This document shows, one piece after another, positions 61,605 to 64,000 of a DNA stretch of 64,000 nt. The stretch's first letter is position 1. Every line of letters starts with the position of its first letter. The position numbers and the translations under genes are program-made. Origin of the DNA: Piper betle. Lineage: Eukaryota > Streptophyta > Magnoliopsida > Piperales > Piperaceae. The notes beneath the pieces are model-generated. The model did no database searches. It saw nothing but the letters and a program-made list of their open reading frames with translations, and was not told where the DNA came from. Where the stretch lies: assembly GCA_033002965.1 (NCBI GenBank), contig JAURVB010013276.1:21668-85667 (forward strand), read 5' to 3'.

Positions 61605-63166
61605 TTAATGAACTGAAGTGCCTCCGTGATCCCTTTCCACATGTTCAACTAAAGAAACTGGATCTCTGAAGCGTCTACTGCACTTGGGACAGACATCAAT
61701 CGCCACCTGCTTAGACCCTGTGCGTCCACCTCCTTCATGAATTCTCTCCACATGCTCTATTACAGCTACAACAGAAGAAAATCTTTCTCCACAATGAGGG
61801 CACTCCTCCCTTTTCCACGACCACTGCTACTCTGGCCGATGCCATCCTTTGCATTCTGAATAGCTTGGGAGGTTGCAATACTTAGCTTTGCCATGCCAGC
61901 TTCAGCGGATGCACGCACACTTGAAGCAGCACTAAGAAAACTACTCGTCCAATGTGTCGGTCCATTTGAAACCTGACTTGTTCGTGGATTATTTTTTGGC
62001 CTTTCCTAAGTAAACCAACAAAGGGAAACTCCAAATCAGCTTTCTTAGGTGGTCCAGGGCATCGGTGATCAGGCCCAAAACGGTGCTTCAAGCAGTGCTC
62101 TAGGGTGCAGTCTCTGCATCGGATTGTATTCGAGAGAGTTAAAACTTCCTGGCAACCAGGTACAGGACAGCGTTTCTTTTTTGTGGCCTTTTGGTAATTT
62201 GATGGGTCACAGTCTATGTTTACATGGGATTCCCATGTTATATTTGGATCTTCATTAGGAATTAAACGAAGCCCTTTTGCACAAAGAGGGCAGATCAAAA
62301 CAGTCACATCATTGTCATTGGCTCTTGGACAATGGTGTTTAACATAACTTCTATGCTCTAAACAGAAAACCTGGAAAAGATAGTCAATCGAAAGCATAAA
62401 TGAGCTTCAATATTCAATATACAAGGTCTGATGCATTTTTAGAAGGTAAAAGTTAGCATAATGTAAAATTCGTTCCTTCAGCTAAGAACATTCATCACAC
62501 ATTGAATACCTGAGAATCAGATCTTCAAGATACCAATAGAGTTCCATTTTTTTAAATTTTTTTAAAAGGGTAATGTTCAACCGACAAATCTAATTTATCA
62601 AAATTTTCAAACGATTCCTTTCTGAATCTTTTACAGCTATATATGTGGAAAAATTCAGAAAGGCTTATTGTATAAACTATATGTGCACCGGAATTGGCCT
62701 TTTAAACTCGTATCAAAATACCATAACCGTTATGACATCAATATGTTTAGTTGCGTATTAGCGACAGAAATGTAAGTAAATATATTTTGACACGATAATG
62801 GTTCATTAGGCAAATCTAATTTGATTAACAAATGCATTGCCCATCCTGGATAAAAGATAAGGTTGGGAAATTCTCCAACCGTAGGTCGTGCCCTAACCAA
62901 ATTTTGTGTTGAGGTTATAATTGATAAGCGGATCTGAACGAAAGGGCACATTTGTTCTTCCCTAGTTCATTCATAACGCCCAGACCTGCCTGAGATAAAA
63001 TCAGACGCATACAAACAGACAGATGAGCAATGGAAAATTAAAAAAATCAAAAGAAAAAGAAGAAGACCTGGTGGCATCGGTCGCAAGAGAAGGGGAGGAA
63101 GTCAATCAAGTTGCAATCATCGGCGGAGCAGTGCTTGCCGAGATCGGGGAATTCAGGGGTGCCCAT
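61605..63166 (-). CDS. AN1/C2H2 zinc-finger stress-associated protein (SAP11/13-like), with frame breaks
   Basis: Exon 1 is 63166-63068 (MGTPEFPDLGKHCSADDCNL to SCDRCHQ); its GT donor joins the acceptor CCAG|GTTTTC at 62370. Two AN1 fingers follow (C-x4-C ... FCLEHRSYVKHHCP, then CPVPGCQEVLTLSNTIRC to CLKHRFGPDHRCPGPP). Then come a linker (EFPFVGLLRKGQKIIHEQV) and two C2H2 fingers ending HVERDHGGTSVH-stop at 61605. Such plant proteins of about 280 residues bind zinc and are linked to abiotic stress. A 5-base insertion near 61972 moves the frame to a stop at 61882, and one base is missing near 61812 before the C2H2 fingers. As written, the product would keep only the AN1 fingers. This is either recent decay or a sequencing fault; the paralogue is undecided. 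Confidence 0.8.
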
Positions 63167-64000
63167 GCCCGAAGGAAGCCAATGAATTTGGAGAGGAAGG
63201 AAATTGATGAATGGATGGATTGTTTGTTTGTTTGTAAAATGAAATAAAAAAAAAAAAGAAGAACGAAAGCAGCGAGAGGGAGAGGGGAGAGGGAAGGGGG
63301 AGTCAAAAGAAATAAACTTGGAGTCGTCGCCCACTCGCGGAAAGCTTCCTGCCCGCTCCCGCCCTCCCATTCGTCGCTTTTTGTGGGCCCCAGATATTCT
63401 TTTCACATCCAACCGTCGATCTTTTTATTCATTAGTTTGACGTAGAAATTACGCCGCTGCCTTCCGCGTTTTCCCCTACGACCGCCCAGTAATCCGGATA
63501 TAATCTATCCTGGTGGGGGCGTGCAACCTTTTTTTTTTGCTTGAAAGACATAAAATTCAATTTAATCTCATTTGGACCGAATAGTTCTGTTGTATTGTAT
63601 GGAAAGTTTGACTTGACGTTCGAAGGAAATAAATAAAGCTTAATTTTTGGCTTCTAATTAATATAAATTAGGCTAAACTCAAATTTATATTACATTAAAT
63701 ATATTATAAATTATATCATAATTAGGGGTAAACACTCAGAGGACCTATTCTCATGACTGGAGGGATAAATCAAAGAGCTACAAAATAGGTGTTTGGGCGC
63801 GGGTTCGTCCATTGGTGCGGGTTAGAGTGTTCCCGCGTCGGGTTGGAAGGGTTCGGTGGGACCGAGGCGCCCTTGCCGCGCAAAGAGACAGCGGGATGAG
63901 ACTAAAGAGTCACAAGTATCCAATAACACTTGGACAATTCTTATGCACTCGGTGGGATGGCCATTTCGACAACTCGACAGGACTTTCCCAGCACTCGGCA
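63167..64000. promoter_or_regulatory. Upstream of the SAP-like gene; right edge unassigned
   Basis: A purine-rich leader (63240-63300) with GGGGCC-rich promoter-like sequence to about 63530. After that, AT-rich DNA and from 63780 a GC-richer stretch I cannot assign. Confidence 0.35.

Noticed and set aside
1..64000. CRISPR arrays, bacterial operons, rRNA genes, organelle insertions
   Set aside because: None seen. The repeats present are transposon-derived or microsatellites, and gene structure is that of a plant nuclear genome.

Overview
The window is nuclear DNA from a flowering plant. Genes have spliced introns with GT/AG (two possible GC/AG) junctions. They belong to plant-restricted or plant-typed families (DUF642, PXC3-type LRR receptor kinase, OBERON PHD protein, PLS-class PPR, DUF1138, AN1/C2H2 stress-associated protein), and the intergenic DNA is AT-rich and full of nested retrotransposon and Helitron remains. 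The GC-rich first exons hint at a monocot or an early-diverging angiosperm, but this is inference; I cannot name the species.

Layout. 1-0.9 kb: last exon of a DUF642 cell-wall protein (+). 2.6-5.3 kb: decayed Ty3/gypsy-like gag remnant next to a Helitron-like 3' tip. 5.8-6.7 kb: first copy of an 'AATCGG' repeat family. 9.1-11.9 kb: intact two-exon PXC3-like receptor kinase (+). 12.6-18.3 kb: tandem repeats, a second Helitron-like tip, and an AATCGG element split by a 3.0-kb solo LTR with a clean 5-bp target duplication. 19.8-26.9 kb: intron-containing DNA topoisomerase II copy broken by several frameshifts, stops and a 361-bp LTR-type insertion (pseudogene). 28.1-29.4 kb: broken DUF1138 copy. 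30.1-32.9 kb: PPR gene broken by two transposon insertions (-). 33.3-37.4 kb: intact OBERON4-like gene (-). 39.5-39.8 kb: small, probably plastid-targeted membrane protein (+). 40.3-41.0 kb: 3' remnant of a TWISTED DWARF1/FKBP42 gene (-). 43.6-46.5 kb: five-exon coiled-coil protein (-). 51.3-58.9 kb: cluster of (TA)n-bounded inverted-repeat elements containing a long foldback, an array of palindromes and a second copy of the 3-kb solo LTR. 59-60.4 kb: LTR-like sequence and a third Helitron-like tip. 61.6-63.2 kb: SAP11/13-like AN1 zinc-finger gene (-) with two frame breaks.

From memory, DUF642 (At2g41800/41810), PXC3 (At2g41820) and SAP11 (At2g41835) are near neighbours in Arabidopsis, so this window may be an expanded, transposon-bloated version of an old gene block. 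The genes do not form a pathway. The most unusual content is the repeat biology: two full 3-kb solo LTRs, a long foldback and a palindrome array that both look derived from part of that LTR, and a group of elements that sit in or against TA microsatellites.
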